Assembly: GCA_949372875.1 (NCBI GenBank)
Contig: CASIAW010000001.1
Span: 248,001 to 312,000 of the forward strand
DNA: 64,000 nucleotides
Reading direction: 5' to 3'
DNA from: Candidatus Poseidoniaceae archaeon
GTDB lineage: Archaea > Thermoplasmatota > Poseidoniia > Poseidoniales > Poseidoniaceae
Shown: positions 17,187 to 26,548 of the stretch, piece by piece
Position numbering within the stretch: position 1 is the first letter of the stretch
How the letters are laid out: each line of letters opens with the position of its first letter
Notes under the pieces: model-generated
The model's database searches: none
The model's input: only the letters and a program-made list of their open reading frames with translations
Told to the model about the DNA's origin: nothing
Program-made: the position numbers and the translations under genes

Positions 17187-19244
17187 TTAGGCAACGATTT
17201 TGATGACCCGATCGCATCCAACACATGCGAAACGAAGTGGTCGCTCCTGACTCGTTACGGGATTCGGCGTACCACAAGCAGGGCAAGGAATGACCGGAGT
17301 TGTGAGCATCGTCGCCTCTTCCGTAAGATTCACACGTGAACGAGGGCTTGTTACCGCAGTGACCCACCATATAAGCACTGTAACAATGACTGCACTTCCA
17401 ACGAAAAGTGGAGGATATGCCAAAATATGAATCAGTGCCACGAATGGAATGAGAATAAGTTCGACATACAGTAACTTTTTCTGGCGGGTTTTTGCAAGGC
17501 GAGAGGCGATGATAAATCCAATGCCAAGGCCACATACCACAAGAAGGAATAATGGAAGGGGGCTGTGGATTGGGGAGTTCGTAGCTGACGCAAGGAACTC
17601 ATATTCATCGTCCTGAGCAATGTTCTCACCTTCCAATTGAATTGATTCACCCCATGGTAAGCGAGTAATACTTAGGCGAACGGAGTCATCAGGATTGAGC
17701 GTTGCCCCTGCAAAAGAGGTAGTAGGGGATGATGAGCCCGATAATGAAAGGGAATAATCTGCCCAAAGCGGTGAAGGTTGGGCGGTGACAAAATTACCAA
17801 GCAATGGAACTCGACTGTTCTTTTCAATAATGATTGTTGTCGAAATAACGAGCGTGACCGGGTGGTTCACTACATTTGGTTCTCCATTGAGATCGACTTT
17901 AATCGACAACGTATCAAATTCTTTAATTTGGTCACCAAGCAAGTCTTTCACTTCTAACCCAAGGCCGACACCGAGGTAATATGAAGCCAAACCTGCACCC
18001 GTAGTGCTGAGCATCTGTCTTTCAAACTCGATCTGTTCAATTGGTTCAATCGTACGGCTTACTCGCTCGTCATCGCCAACATTACCGGCATCAAAGGCTT
18101 TCAGAACCGGTGAAAGTGATGTCGCTTCATCTCCAATGTGGTCCATGCCCCATCGCATCCAGAAGGCCATTTCTCCTCCAATCTCGATTCGCGTTTCACG
18201 TTCAAGAGACAACCCATCTGTTGAACCGCTGGATGATTGAAGAGAGAATGTTCCTGTAACTGCTAACGGGCTTCCGTCGCCATTGGTTTTCAAGGGCTCA
18301 TCTGGAGGGTAATATGTGCCAGTTCCGCCAGATGAATCAAACGTTTCAATCTCAAAAGTTGTCGAACCGGAAAGAGATGTATCGCCCGTTTCAATCAAAA
18401 GACGAGTTTCCACATTCACCGATTCTATCCCGCCTTTCGCCCCATCCCAGGTCCAAGTGACGCGAACGCCGTCCCCAGAGGTAGTCTCTATAGGGTCGCC
18501 ACTCAAAGCAATACCTTCAACTAACATTTCAAGAGATGCAGACTTCGAAAGCATGTCCATACCCCAATTGGATTCAATGACAACTGAAAAATAGACTTCA
18601 GAGCCCTCGACTTCTGGTTCGAGTAAAGTAAGGTCAAGTAGCGGAATAGATGCTTCAATGGTTGAGTCAGCATCTTCAGAACCCCACAAAAATTCTAATT
18701 TTGCATCACCAGTAGGCAAGGAAAATACAACAGTTCGTGCGGTGAGCGATAATTCAATAGCCCCTTGATCCGATATCGAGGTCGTGTCAACAGCGATGTC
18801 AAACGTAAGTGTGCCTCTTCCCTGGGGGAGGAAAGAACTTCCTGGTTCCGTTGAAGCACTGAAGGTTTGACTTCCTATTTTCAATGTTGCAGTAGCGTTC
18901 ATTTGAGCGCTTGCAGCACCGCTTACCTCGTATTGAATAGAAACCTCCCAGGTTTTTGCAGGAATCGTCCCGGCCCACACATTCGGCAAAACCCATTTTC
19001 CAACTGTTTCTTCAGAGGTCACTGCATTTGCAATGGTGGCTGTGGTTGTAGTTTCACCTAAATCTTGGGAAAATGGCGACATGGTGCCAGCCGAAGAAGA
19101 GCCAAGTAAATGGAGCTCCACATCTGCGGAATCACAACAAACGAGGGTGTCTTCTGCCGAAGCATTCCCGACAAAAGAGTCGACAAGAGGCGTCATCAGC
19201 GAAGCGATGAAAATCAGCACAAACAAGAATGGACGTGCCGACAT
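17187..19244 (-). CDS. Surface/membrane protein with C-terminal cytoplasmic zinc ribbon
   Basis: This 685-residue protein has a signal peptide (about 1-30), an extracytoplasmic beta-rich region of about 530 residues, and a cluster of three hydrophobic helices near residues 565-640. It ends with a zinc ribbon whose ligands are Cys654, Cys657, Cys674 and Cys677 (CPACG and CVGC). The fold of the ectodomain is not recognised; repeated strand-rich segments with Thr/Ser/Gly suggest stacked beta-sandwiches. A zinc ribbon behind membrane helices is typical of archaeal membrane proteins of unknown function and may bind a cytoplasmic partner. It sits alone between a convergent CBS gene and a same-strand unknown gene at 19313. 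Confidence 0.75.
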   Translation of the reverse strand: MSARPFLFVLIFIASLMTPLVDSFVGNASAEDTLVCCDSADVELHLLGSSSAGTMSPFSQDLGETTTTATIANAVTSEETVGKWVLPNVWAGTIPAKTWEVSIQYEVSGAASAQMNATATLKIGSQTFSASTEPGSSFLPQGRGTLTFDIAVDTTSISDQGAIELSLTARTVVFSLPTGDAKLEFLWGSEDADSTIEASIPLLDLTLLEPEVEGSEVYFSVVIESNWGMDMLSKSASLEMLVEGIALSGDPIETTSGDGVRVTWTWDGAKGGIESVNVETRLLIETGDTSLSGSTTFEIETFDSSGGTGTYYPPDEPLKTNGDGSPLAVTGTFSLQSSSGSTDGLSLERETRIEIGGEMAFWMRWGMDHIGDEATSLSPVLKAFDAGNVGDDERVSRTIEPIEQIEFERQMLSTTGAGLASYYLGVGLGLEVKDLLGDQIKEFDTLSIKVDLNGEPNVVNHPVTLVISTTIIIEKNSRVPLLGNFVTAQPSPLWADYSLSLSGSSSPTTSFAGATLNPDDSVRLSITRLPWGESIQLEGENIAQDDEYEFLASATNSPIHSPLPLFLLVVCGLGIGFIIASRLAKTRQKKLLYVELILIPFVALIHILAYPPLFVGSAVIVTVLIWWVTAVTSPRSRVNLTEEATMLTTPVIPCPACGTPNPVTSQERPLRFACVGCDRVIKIVA

Positions 19245-19312
19245 AACTTCACCTAACTACCACCCAGCGCGTATGGCACATAATAGAAACGCCTTGAAGG
19301 TCATAAAAACCA

Positions 19313-19663
19313 TCAAAGTGCCTTCTCAAGAAGAGCACCGAGTTCCTTTTCAAAGAGCGAAACAACTGCTTCACCAACTTCGCCCTGCAAGTCGTCAGGC
19401 AGGAGACGTAGACCGAGTCGAGTCGCTGCACGCGTTGCTTTGAGTTCAGCGTAAACGGTTCGAGCCTTCGTATGGAAATAATAGGCAACTGCTTCCTTGA
19501 TTTCTTCTTTCAATTCTGGATCTTCATCGACTTTGCTCCGAATGTGAGATTTGAGTTCATCTTTGACTAAGTCTCGAAATGCTTCGATGACCAAATCTTC
19601 TGTCGACATCAAATCTTGAACTTGATCTCGGATACTTCCAGTGAGTAATCGTTCAATGGCCAT
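19313..19663 (-). CDS. Unknown helical protein
   Basis: This 116-residue protein is almost entirely predicted helix with many charged residues: DQVQDLMSTEDLVIEAF, KSHIRSKVDEDPELKEEI, and a C-terminal amphipathic helix ending ELGALLEKAL. There is no signal peptide, metal motif or transmembrane helix. The ATG at 19663 is the only sensible start. It lies between the zinc-ribbon membrane protein and the RecJ/Cdc45-like gene on the same strand, 46 bases downstream of the latter, so it may be co-transcribed with rps15. The family is not recognised; a helical adaptor or DNA-associated protein is possible but unproven. Confidence 0.65.
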   Translation of the reverse strand: MAIERLLTGSIRDQVQDLMSTEDLVIEAFRDLVKDELKSHIRSKVDEDPELKEEIKEAVAYYFHTKARTVYAELKATRAATRLGLRLLPDDLQGEVGEAVVSLFEKELGALLEKAL

Positions 19664-19709
19664 GCCTATCCCAGTGTGATGTGAGATTTCAACCCGTCGA
19701 TGGATTCCA

Positions 19710-20690
19710 TCAAAGAAGGAGTCCGGTTTTGAGGAAAGAATCTGCTAATTTCGATGCGTGTATTTTAGCGTCTTTTGACTCTGATGGCCACGCCCTTTCA
19801 GCCAAAAATACTTGGCTCATAACGTCGACATCGGAGGTTCCAATCATCAATCGGTGCCAAACAAGTTCTTCTAATCGGGGTGTGGAAAGAGTGGGATGAA
19901 CCAATGTAGGGAGAATCAATTCACTCAATGCGCCTGAGCGGGAATCAATATCCATTTTCGGCCAACCTTTCTGCAACCGTTTGAACATCCGTTCTGAAAG
20001 GCCCGGAATCATACCGTCTGCTGGTGAAGGCACTTCTGGGAGAGGAACCATTCGGAAAGCCCCCTCGTCTCGAAGGTGGTCACGAATCGACGTATGGATA
20101 GGGTCGAAGGTCGTATCCATTGCTTCACGCAACCAAAGCCCAGTTGCTGCGAAGGGCCTCAAAAGGCGGACTTTTTGCCCATTTGGAACAAATTCAGCAG
20201 CCAATGCTGCACATTGTGCAACCACGTCAAGCGCTCCACGTCGTTGATTTTGCCCCGAACCTAATCTGACGGACACGGAGAGTGGGGTGATGTGAATGAA
20301 GTCCGTTTTAGGTAATTCTTCGACAGTCCATGTATCCTCAAAAGGGGCGATAAAAATGAGCAAGCCATCTGACGGAATTTCTGGTTGAGCACGTTCATCA
20401 CGAGGTATGAATTGGTGAGAAGGTAAAAACCGGCGCCTATATTTCATTCCAGTATCGAGAAAGGCTGACTCTAACATTGACAAAGCGAGAAGGCCTGAGA
20501 GATCCGCTGGTGCGTGAATGTGAACCATATCAGCATCTTGAATCTGCTTGGATAAAGACTGAATTCTCTTCTTCACATCAGAAAATGATGATGTTAGAAG
20601 TAAGTCGTTCATAGCCCCACCGAATATGTCGAGAAGGTTACCATTGATGAAGTCACCACATGTGTGGTGGAACGAATGAGCGAGAATCAC
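19710..20690 (-). CDS. RecJ/Cdc45-like (DHH-type) protein, probably catalytically inactive
   Basis: I assign this 326-residue protein from context and a weak motif. In many archaea the S15 gene is followed by a RecJ/GAN/Cdc45 homologue, and here GTG 20690 overlaps the S15 stop (GTGA). Residues about 50-75 (ADMVHIHAPADLSGLLALSM) align by eye with DHH motif I (HxDxDGxxAA), but the acidic metal ligands are mostly missing. No DHH triplet is seen later, and the C-terminus lacks the GGGH motif of DHHA1. Archaeal Cdc45/RecJ proteins join MCM and GINS in the CMG helicase; inactive versions act structurally. ATG 20612, with GGTGGGG just before it, is an alternative start. The call is an inference. Confidence 0.55.
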   Translation of the reverse strand: MILAHSFHHTCGDFINGNLLDIFGGAMNDLLLTSSFSDVKKRIQSLSKQIQDADMVHIHAPADLSGLLALSMLESAFLDTGMKYRRRFLPSHQFIPRDERAQPEIPSDGLLIFIAPFEDTWTVEELPKTDFIHITPLSVSVRLGSGQNQRRGALDVVAQCAALAAEFVPNGQKVRLLRPFAATGLWLREAMDTTFDPIHTSIRDHLRDEGAFRMVPLPEVPSPADGMIPGLSERMFKRLQKGWPKMDIDSRSGALSELILPTLVHPTLSTPRLEELVWHRLMIGTSDVDVMSQVFLAERAWPSESKDAKIHASKLADSFLKTGLLL

Positions 20691-21148
20691 TCAACCATAA
20701 GGCGGAGTTCGTCACGCTTGTATCGCCACTCAGATGGTAGACGACCTTCAGCCATGTAGTAATTGGCAAGACGACGAATCTTTGATTCTGTAATTTCCAG
20801 AGAACGCTTGTTGTGCAGGTCCTTGTGGTTACCGCTACCAATGTGGTTGATGATTCCGACTGCTTGACGCATGAGATTCATCATATCTTCGGGGTAAGTT
20901 CCGCCGATGTTGTTCTCTGCGAGCACACTTCCGATGCGCTTACCGCCGAGAACGAGGCGGACGTTAGGAACTGCATGTTGGTCGCGGAGAATAGTTCCAA
21001 TGACTGCTGTAGAATGCCCTTCTTTTCCGAGGTCAATAATGAGTTGTTTTACCGCAGCAGCGTCAGTGTTTGACCACTCTGGTGCTTCATCGACAAAGGG
21101 CTTACTTGACCCACTCTTTCCTCTGCGTGACTTATACATACGTGCCAT
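20687..21148 (-). CDS. rps15: 30S ribosomal protein S15
   Basis: This 153-residue protein begins MARMYKSRRGKSGSSKP, the archaeal/eukaryal S13e-like N-terminal extension. The core helices contain KIRRLANYY and the rRNA-contacting HIGSGNHKDLHNKRSLE segment. The protein binds 16S rRNA helices 20-22 early in small-subunit assembly. Archaeal S15 is longer than the bacterial protein (about 89 residues), as seen here. It is translated from ATG 21148 and overlaps the downstream RecJ/Cdc45-like gene by 4 bases. This is a conserved archaeal gene pair linking translation and replication genes. Confidence 0.97.
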   Translation of the reverse strand: MARMYKSRRGKSGSSKPFVDEAPEWSNTDAAAVKQLIIDLGKEGHSTAVIGTILRDQHAVPNVRLVLGGKRIGSVLAENNIGGTYPEDMMNLMRQAVGIINHIGSGNHKDLHNKRSLEITESKIRRLANYYMAEGRLPSEWRYKRDELRLMVE

Positions 21149-21262
21149 AAGGACAACTCCAAGGAAAACGGGGACTTGTCACCCCTTCTTAACCGCTCCG
21201 CTTGAACCAAGCCGTTTTGGATTGCTGTAAACGAGAGATTGCTCGCCATTTGCGGATAAAAT

Positions 21263-23071
21263 CTACAACCGTTGATGAGACTTTGCGAGTCGACCGGGGG
21301 TCGCTGGCCATTCCCATGCAGGAGCGTGTGCTCGGGCAAGTCCGATGACGACTCCAGCTTGGAAGACAAGAAGATCTGAACCGGCACGAATACTTTCATC
21401 AAAGGATTCTACAAGAGAGCCAAAGATATCACCCTTCCAAGGGAGCCCTTCTTTCAAATGCACTTTCGGTAAAGCCTCGAGTTCTGCAAGTGTGGGGATG
21501 ACCGCTTTCGGAAGTGAAAAACCACTTCGTTCTATCGACCAAAGAGCCATTTGAGTTTGACCGCTTTCCAAACGATATCGTGGTGGTTTTCCTCGAACCT
21601 TCAAATCTTTAACCCAGGCGTCACTCTTCATCTGCTTTCGAGCAATGCTAGCGAAATTGTCGAGAAGAATCTTTTCAGTTTTCCTGCCCCGGGCACTCAA
21701 TTCATCAACTGCCGTCTTAACAGCCTCAGTAAGTCGTTCAAGTGCTTCATGAGAACCTGCTGAATCACCAAGACGAGTGTCAGTTACCTCCAATGACTCA
21801 TGCGAAAATTCAATACCGGAGTGGTTGATTATTCGTTGATATTTGTGTCGGTCGACTAAAGATTTGAACATGCGTTGTATTCGCGACAACTCATCGCCTG
21901 TCCAGTCACCCGTAACTGGAACGTCGTAATGACCAGCAGGCCATGCTTCCTCTAAGTCACGTGGAACCAAACCGAGAGGTGATGTGACCATCACCTCATG
22001 GCACGCACTCGTGCCTATGGCTCGAATAAATCGTCCGTGTGATTTTGAAAGTCTGTATGGCTTGCGTGCTGAGCATGGTAGAAGAATGAGAATGTTATCA
22101 AGTCCAGTCGGTGCTTTGTATTCCTTGGTCACGAAAGATTCCCAATCGGTGATGAGAGGATCAGATTGAATCGAAACAGAATGGCATGGGAAGGTGAAAT
22201 CTGCGGCTACATGTGAAGAAAGCAGTCCGGGTATATCTTGGCACAAAATGTCATGACGGCGGAGATGTTCGACAAGTCGTGGGCTTGTGAGTGATTGGCG
22301 GTCGGCGAGCGAACGCATTTGGTCCGATGCAAGCGCACCGCGCACCGAAGCAATCGCTGTTTTCCAATGCGAGATTTGAACATCCATATCCGCGGTTTCC
22401 CCCAATGACTCAACCAAGTGACGAGGGCCTTGCTCAGTAAGTAAAGCCCCAGCAGCAGAGGCTTGTCGAGAACGGGCTAAATCAAAAAGGTCCACACCAA
22501 ACCAAGTAAGCACTGCTAGGTTGTCCGGCCCTCCGAGCCCTGGAGTCCACAGAAGAGCACCAGGGAATCGGCGTTTGAGAATCGTAATTGCTTCAACCAA
22601 CTTTCCAGGCTGAGCTGCAAGTTGAACTGCATCGACAAGTACAACCACATCGGGATTGAGAGATGTGTCCGTCAAACTTGCATCGTGATTCAATCGTTGC
22701 CATGAAACGGGTAAAACTTGGGCTGTTCCTGCTGGTTCACCAGCATCTGCTTCGTCTAAAGAAGGAGGAAGAACGTGGCCGATGGAGACACTCCACTTTG
22801 GTGAAGGTTTGAGAAAATTAGGTGGTGATAACGGAAGACGTGACTCAAAAGTAAGTGTTGCAGGAATTTGTTGGTTCGTTGTTGAACGGAAAGGGGCGAG
22901 TTGCACATCAATATCATCGTCACCATCAAGCAAAACCAGTGCAGGTGTTGATGCAACTGGGTTTTTCCGATCACCGAGTGCCCACTGTCGAGCAAAGCGA
23001 TATCGTGCTGCGACTGTACGACCGAGCCCTGCCTCCATGAACAGGCCAAATGCCATTGCTTCTTCAAGCAT
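21263..23071 (-). CDS. arcS: Archaeosine synthase-like protein (ArcS/TgtA2)
   Basis: This 602-residue protein matches the TgtA2/ArcS architecture. The N-terminal half is a TGT-like barrel (about 1-290) lacking clear transglycosylase catalytic motifs. The diagnostic central segment LLPCSARKPYRLSKSHGRF follows at about 345, and a PUA domain closes the protein with GSDLLVFQAGVVIGLARAHAP and EWPATPGRLAKSH. ArcS amidates preQ0 at position 15 of tRNA to make archaeosine, which stabilises the tRNA elbow. The partner TgtA is not in the window. A TTG at 23098 is also in frame, but ATG 23071 has AGGTG upstream. It is upstream of rps15 on the same strand and divergent from the gene at 23123. Confidence 0.85.
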   Translation of the reverse strand: MLEEAMAFGLFMEAGLGRTVAARYRFARQWALGDRKNPVASTPALVLLDGDDDIDVQLAPFRSTTNQQIPATLTFESRLPLSPPNFLKPSPKWSVSIGHVLPPSLDEADAGEPAGTAQVLPVSWQRLNHDASLTDTSLNPDVVVLVDAVQLAAQPGKLVEAITILKRRFPGALLWTPGLGGPDNLAVLTWFGVDLFDLARSRQASAAGALLTEQGPRHLVESLGETADMDVQISHWKTAIASVRGALASDQMRSLADRQSLTSPRLVEHLRRHDILCQDIPGLLSSHVAADFTFPCHSVSIQSDPLITDWESFVTKEYKAPTGLDNILILLPCSARKPYRLSKSHGRFIRAIGTSACHEVMVTSPLGLVPRDLEEAWPAGHYDVPVTGDWTGDELSRIQRMFKSLVDRHKYQRIINHSGIEFSHESLEVTDTRLGDSAGSHEALERLTEAVKTAVDELSARGRKTEKILLDNFASIARKQMKSDAWVKDLKVRGKPPRYRLESGQTQMALWSIERSGFSLPKAVIPTLAELEALPKVHLKEGLPWKGDIFGSLVESFDESIRAGSDLLVFQAGVVIGLARAHAPAWEWPATPGRLAKSHQRL

Positions 23072-23122
23072 TTGACACCTAGCAGGGCCTAAGTTCAAAG
23101 CAAATACATTACAGGAGACGAC

Positions 23123-25360
23123 ATGGACGGGGGAAATCGACGTATGGCTTCCTTTACTGCTGTCAGCATAGTTGTGCTCTTTGCGACACTTGTGTTGGGC
23201 CCATTATCCGTGATTTCAGCGGAAAATTCCACATCAGACGAAACAGTAACAGATGGACGAGTCACTGGGTTCCAAGCACTGCCATCAGAGCAATACCACC
23301 GAACGTGGACCATAGACCAGGGTGAATGGCTCAGTCTCACAATCGATTGTACAGAGTGCGAGGCACAGATTACCCTCGGTGACAGCACAATCACGACAAC
23401 GAACGAAATTTCCATTCAAGCGGATGAGAATGGATTGGTAGAATTGGTAATTTCTTCCACCATTGAAGAGTTTGTGTCCTACTCATTAATCGAATCTATC
23501 GATGAGAAATTCTCCAAGTTACGCCCAGCACCTACGGAGACAACCGACAATAAAGAGGTTCATTCATGTGGAAATCTACTCGGTTGTATTGATGCAACTC
23601 GGGAGAATCTAAACGGAATTACTTTCGGAGAATATTCGGAAAGTCATTTTATTCGAGGAGCACTTGAACAAGCAATTCCCGAATACATCCCACTCAATGT
23701 TTCAGAGGGTGATTCAATAGAACTTCAGTTCATGCACACAACAGGTGACGTGAGTTTATCGGTTTACTATCAAAATGAAACTTCAGAACATCTCTTTGAC
23801 AAAACCATTGAACAATCGATACCTCTTACTGCGAATGAACCAGGCATGGCGGAGATATGGTATTTCCCCGAAAATGGCCGAGCAGTTCTGAAAGTCGAAA
23901 GTGGTGCTGTCGAGACAACATACGCTCTCAAAGCACTGCGCTACCAGCGTAATGATTCAAGCGTTTTTATTCAAGAACACGACGATTTGAAAATTGTAGG
24001 TCATCATTCAACCACTGTCACTATCGAGATGAATGATACCCAAAAATTCACTCTCATGCCATTCCACTCCTCAGCAGAAGTTCGTATCGACCAATTGGTT
24101 AGTGGAGAGTGGATTACTGGAAATGCAAAGGTCATGCATTCAAATCTCGACACCGTTTTTTACCCCTACCCAAACATTAGTGCAGCACGATTTATTGTAG
24201 AAGCTGAAATTCATTGGATTGAGATTCACGTTTTAGATATATCTGACATTCAATCAGGGGAAGAGGCTCCCTCCTACCGACCACCCTCCCCTGATAGCGA
24301 TAATTCCTCATGGCCACTTATGCCAACTCAGTCCAACCAAATTAGCGGTGAATTGACCCTTTCTATACATGATACAGCAGATGTCTACCGACTGGAAATA
24401 GAGGGATGGGATGAATCTGAACATTTGGTAAAGGTCATTGTTGAAGGAGGTAATCTTGAAGTCCTGCAACTCGAACTTTGGAGCATAGACCAAGAAACAT
24501 GGAGTGATGAAGATTCGCGAACTGTCACCTTAGCAAATGGAAAAATTCAGACCGTTTTAGAAATGAGTCGTGGAACACATTTCTTCCGTATTTCTCTTCT
24601 TGATTCAGAGAACAGCACACTGCAACCTTGGGGGGAAGATGTCCCAAGTATTCCCTATGTTATTTCCACTGTTTATACACTCATTGATGAAGGGAATGAG
24701 CCCTATTTCCCACCTGATGAAAATGCCGAAAAGTGGGGTGCTCGGGCCCGGTTTTTCCTCGGCTCATTATTCCTTCTCCCAGTGTTATTTTTAGCATCAC
24801 AACTGTATCGGAGCAAAAAATCTGCTGAACACTTACTCATGAAGTCTGAGCAGTTGGCTTGGTTCAAAAAGCAGATGGATTCTGGAGAGATAACGCCCCA
24901 GCAATCACGTAAAAACTTGGCAAAGGCACTCCAAGCCATCACAATGCTGAACTGGGATGATGCAAACAAGGCTTGGGGAGACACGGACCTTGAATACAGA
25001 ACTGAAAATGTGGCGATTGCAGTCTGGAAACTCGATTCAAGAATGGCGAAAGACTCAGATGCAATCCCTGTCATGGTTGGAGTCCACATTCTACAAGGCA
25101 ATTGGGATTTGGCTGCACTTCGTTTTGATGCACCAGTTGGACAAGCTTGGGAAATCGTACAAGTTGAGCCACGATTCCTTCACCGTGGTGAAGAAGTGTT
25201 CCTTGACACAATGGCTGTGGGGAATAAGACATTCATCATGGCAGAATTAGTTGGCGGTGCAACCTCAGTCGATATCGAACTTAATGGAAGAATGGATGGA
25301 GAACCGAGCGCTGCTCGAATCCCAACAACGCTCACCTTCAACACACATGAAGAGGAATAA
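23123..25360 (+). CDS. Membrane-anchored surface protein with a cytoplasmic domain
   Basis: This 745-residue protein has a signal peptide or N-terminal anchor (about 9-33), an extracytoplasmic beta-rich part to about residue 540 and one transmembrane helix (ARFFLGSLFLLPVLFLASQLY). An unusually large cytoplasmic part of roughly 180 residues follows. That part starts with a helical stretch (QLAWFKKQMDSGEITPQQSRK) and ends with a beta-rich unit (WEIVQVEPRFLHRGEEVF). Cys-pair loops CTECEA and CGNLLGC occur outside. No enzyme family is recognised. GGAG lies six bases before the ATG. It starts 51 bases from the divergent arcS start and converges with the membrane protein at 25370. A sensor-like arrangement (ectodomain, helix, cytoplasmic domain) is possible. 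Confidence 0.72.
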   Translation: MDGGNRRMASFTAVSIVVLFATLVLGPLSVISAENSTSDETVTDGRVTGFQALPSEQYHRTWTIDQGEWLSLTIDCTECEAQITLGDSTITTTNEISIQADENGLVELVISSTIEEFVSYSLIESIDEKFSKLRPAPTETTDNKEVHSCGNLLGCIDATRENLNGITFGEYSESHFIRGALEQAIPEYIPLNVSEGDSIELQFMHTTGDVSLSVYYQNETSEHLFDKTIEQSIPLTANEPGMAEIWYFPENGRAVLKVESGAVETTYALKALRYQRNDSSVFIQEHDDLKIVGHHSTTVTIEMNDTQKFTLMPFHSSAEVRIDQLVSGEWITGNAKVMHSNLDTVFYPYPNISAARFIVEAEIHWIEIHVLDISDIQSGEEAPSYRPPSPDSDNSSWPLMPTQSNQISGELTLSIHDTADVYRLEIEGWDESEHLVKVIVEGGNLEVLQLELWSIDQETWSDEDSRTVTLANGKIQTVLEMSRGTHFFRISLLDSENSTLQPWGEDVPSIPYVISTVYTLIDEGNEPYFPPDENAEKWGARARFFLGSLFLLPVLFLASQLYRSKKSAEHLLMKSEQLAWFKKQMDSGEITPQQSRKNLAKALQAITMLNWDDANKAWGDTDLEYRTENVAIAVWKLDSRMAKDSDAIPVMVGVHILQGNWDLAALRFDAPVGQAWEIVQVEPRFLHRGEEVFLDTMAVGNKTFIMAELVGGATSVDIELNGRMDGEPSAARIPTTLTFNTHEEE

Positions 25361-25369
25361 ATACTGTCA

Positions 25370-26266
25370 TCAACCTTCAAACTCACCTGCGCGGAATTGC
25401 AGGATAAGACAAACCCAAACGATGAGTACAAGAGAACTTAGTAAAATGCTCAATGGCATTATTTGAGTCACAAGCCAAACACCGAGATAGAAAAGTGAAA
25501 TTGCGCCGGCTAACCCACTCAACAAGAAAGGGGCATAGCGAAGCCGTGGGTCGATAAATCCGTAGACGTAATATCCTCCTCCAAAAGTGGCAAATGGATA
25601 AGCAAAGAGAGCGTATAAAAGGCCAATCAATAATCCAAAGAGCGCAAAACTCGGGTGTAATTCAGGCTGGATGAATATGATTTCGACTGCTAAGAATAGT
25701 GTAGCAAAATTATGCATCATTTGATTATGAAAGAGGAATTGATGATCATGATTCCTTCCTTGCCGAAGTTCTCCAGGCAGGATCACATAGCGAACAATCG
25801 TTGATGTTAGAAATGCTGAGCCGAGCGCAGTTGCAAAGAAGAGGACTTGAAAAATGTGCAGCCACGTTGGAAGAGAGAACTCAAACAAGACTGAACTCGC
25901 AAGAAGAGTGGCAATAAGAAAGTAAGTGAAATTGCCAAGAAGATTCCAACTGCTAAATGTCACAAACTTCTGTAACCCTATTGGATGGAGCGTTTTTTCT
26001 TCACGCGTTTCATAATCGATGACAACCATCGTTCCAGTTTTCATCCGGAGCATGTAGATGATGGCTGAACCTCCAATGAGGAGACAAAACAGTCTCCAGA
26101 GAGCGACAACGGGCATCGGAAGCCATGAAGTGGTAAAGGAGGTCGAAGCTTCCTCTAGAAGTGCCCAAACATTCCATTGGAAAAAGAAAATAAGGCTCAC
26201 TAGTGCTATCCCAAACAAGGTCAAAATGCTTTTTAGTGTCGAATCTTTTTCCCCGTATTCAAGCAT
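25370..26266 (-). CDS. Polytopic membrane protein of unknown function
   Basis: From ATG 26266 this is 298 residues with about seven hydrophobic helices, for example ILTLFGIALVSLIFFFQ, WNLLGNFTYFLIATLLASSVL, LFGLLIGLLYALFAYPFATFG and MPLSILLSSLVLIVWVCLIL. A frame extension to 26407 would add 47 residues that overlap the divergent small gene at 26386, so the shorter form is chosen. The helix-rich fold and aromatic loops do not identify a known transporter family. The cytoplasmic loop DYETREEKTLHPIGLQK between helices two and three is conserved-looking. It is convergent with the surface protein ending at 25360. Confidence 0.65.
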   Translation of the reverse strand: MLEYGEKDSTLKSILTLFGIALVSLIFFFQWNVWALLEEASTSFTTSWLPMPVVALWRLFCLLIGGSAIIYMLRMKTGTMVVIDYETREEKTLHPIGLQKFVTFSSWNLLGNFTYFLIATLLASSVLFEFSLPTWLHIFQVLFFATALGSAFLTSTIVRYVILPGELRQGRNHDHQFLFHNQMMHNFATLFLAVEIIFIQPELHPSFALFGLLIGLLYALFAYPFATFGGGYYVYGFIDPRLRYAPFLLSGLAGAISLFYLGVWLVTQIMPLSILLSSLVLIVWVCLILQFRAGEFEG

Positions 26267-26385
26267 TGTTTTCAATTTGGCGGGCCCCCAGTGTTTGAAA
26301 AGGCTTGTTGAAGAAAAGCAATGAATGGTTCCGAAAGGGAGTTGTTTGAAATACCACGATGCCAGCAACGGTTTAGGACTGTAAC

Positions 26386-26541
26386 ATGGTTCATTCACAA
26401 CCACCAATCCGTGCTTACAATCGAATAGAAAACAAAAACATACGTGTATTGGTGTCTATCGCTTTCCCTGCTTTGACATTCGTCATGACCATAATGCTCC
26501 TCGCATTGTTAATTGGCGCAGGTATTCTAGGTGAATTGTGA
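26386..26541 (+). CDS. Small single-helix membrane protein
   Basis: This 51-codon frame starts at ATG 26386. It encodes a short polar N-terminus, an RxEN-type basic segment and one strong hydrophobic helix from about residue 22 to the end (VLVSIAFPALTFVMTIMLLA). It lies in the gap between the divergent polytopic protein and the convergent propeller protein, where no other gene fits. Length and composition fit a small membrane peptide. I cannot assign a function and there is no clear ribosome site. Confidence 0.4.
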   Translation: MVHSQPPIRAYNRIENKNIRVLVSIAFPALTFVMTIMLLALLIGAGILGEL

Positions 26542-26548
26542 AGAATGT

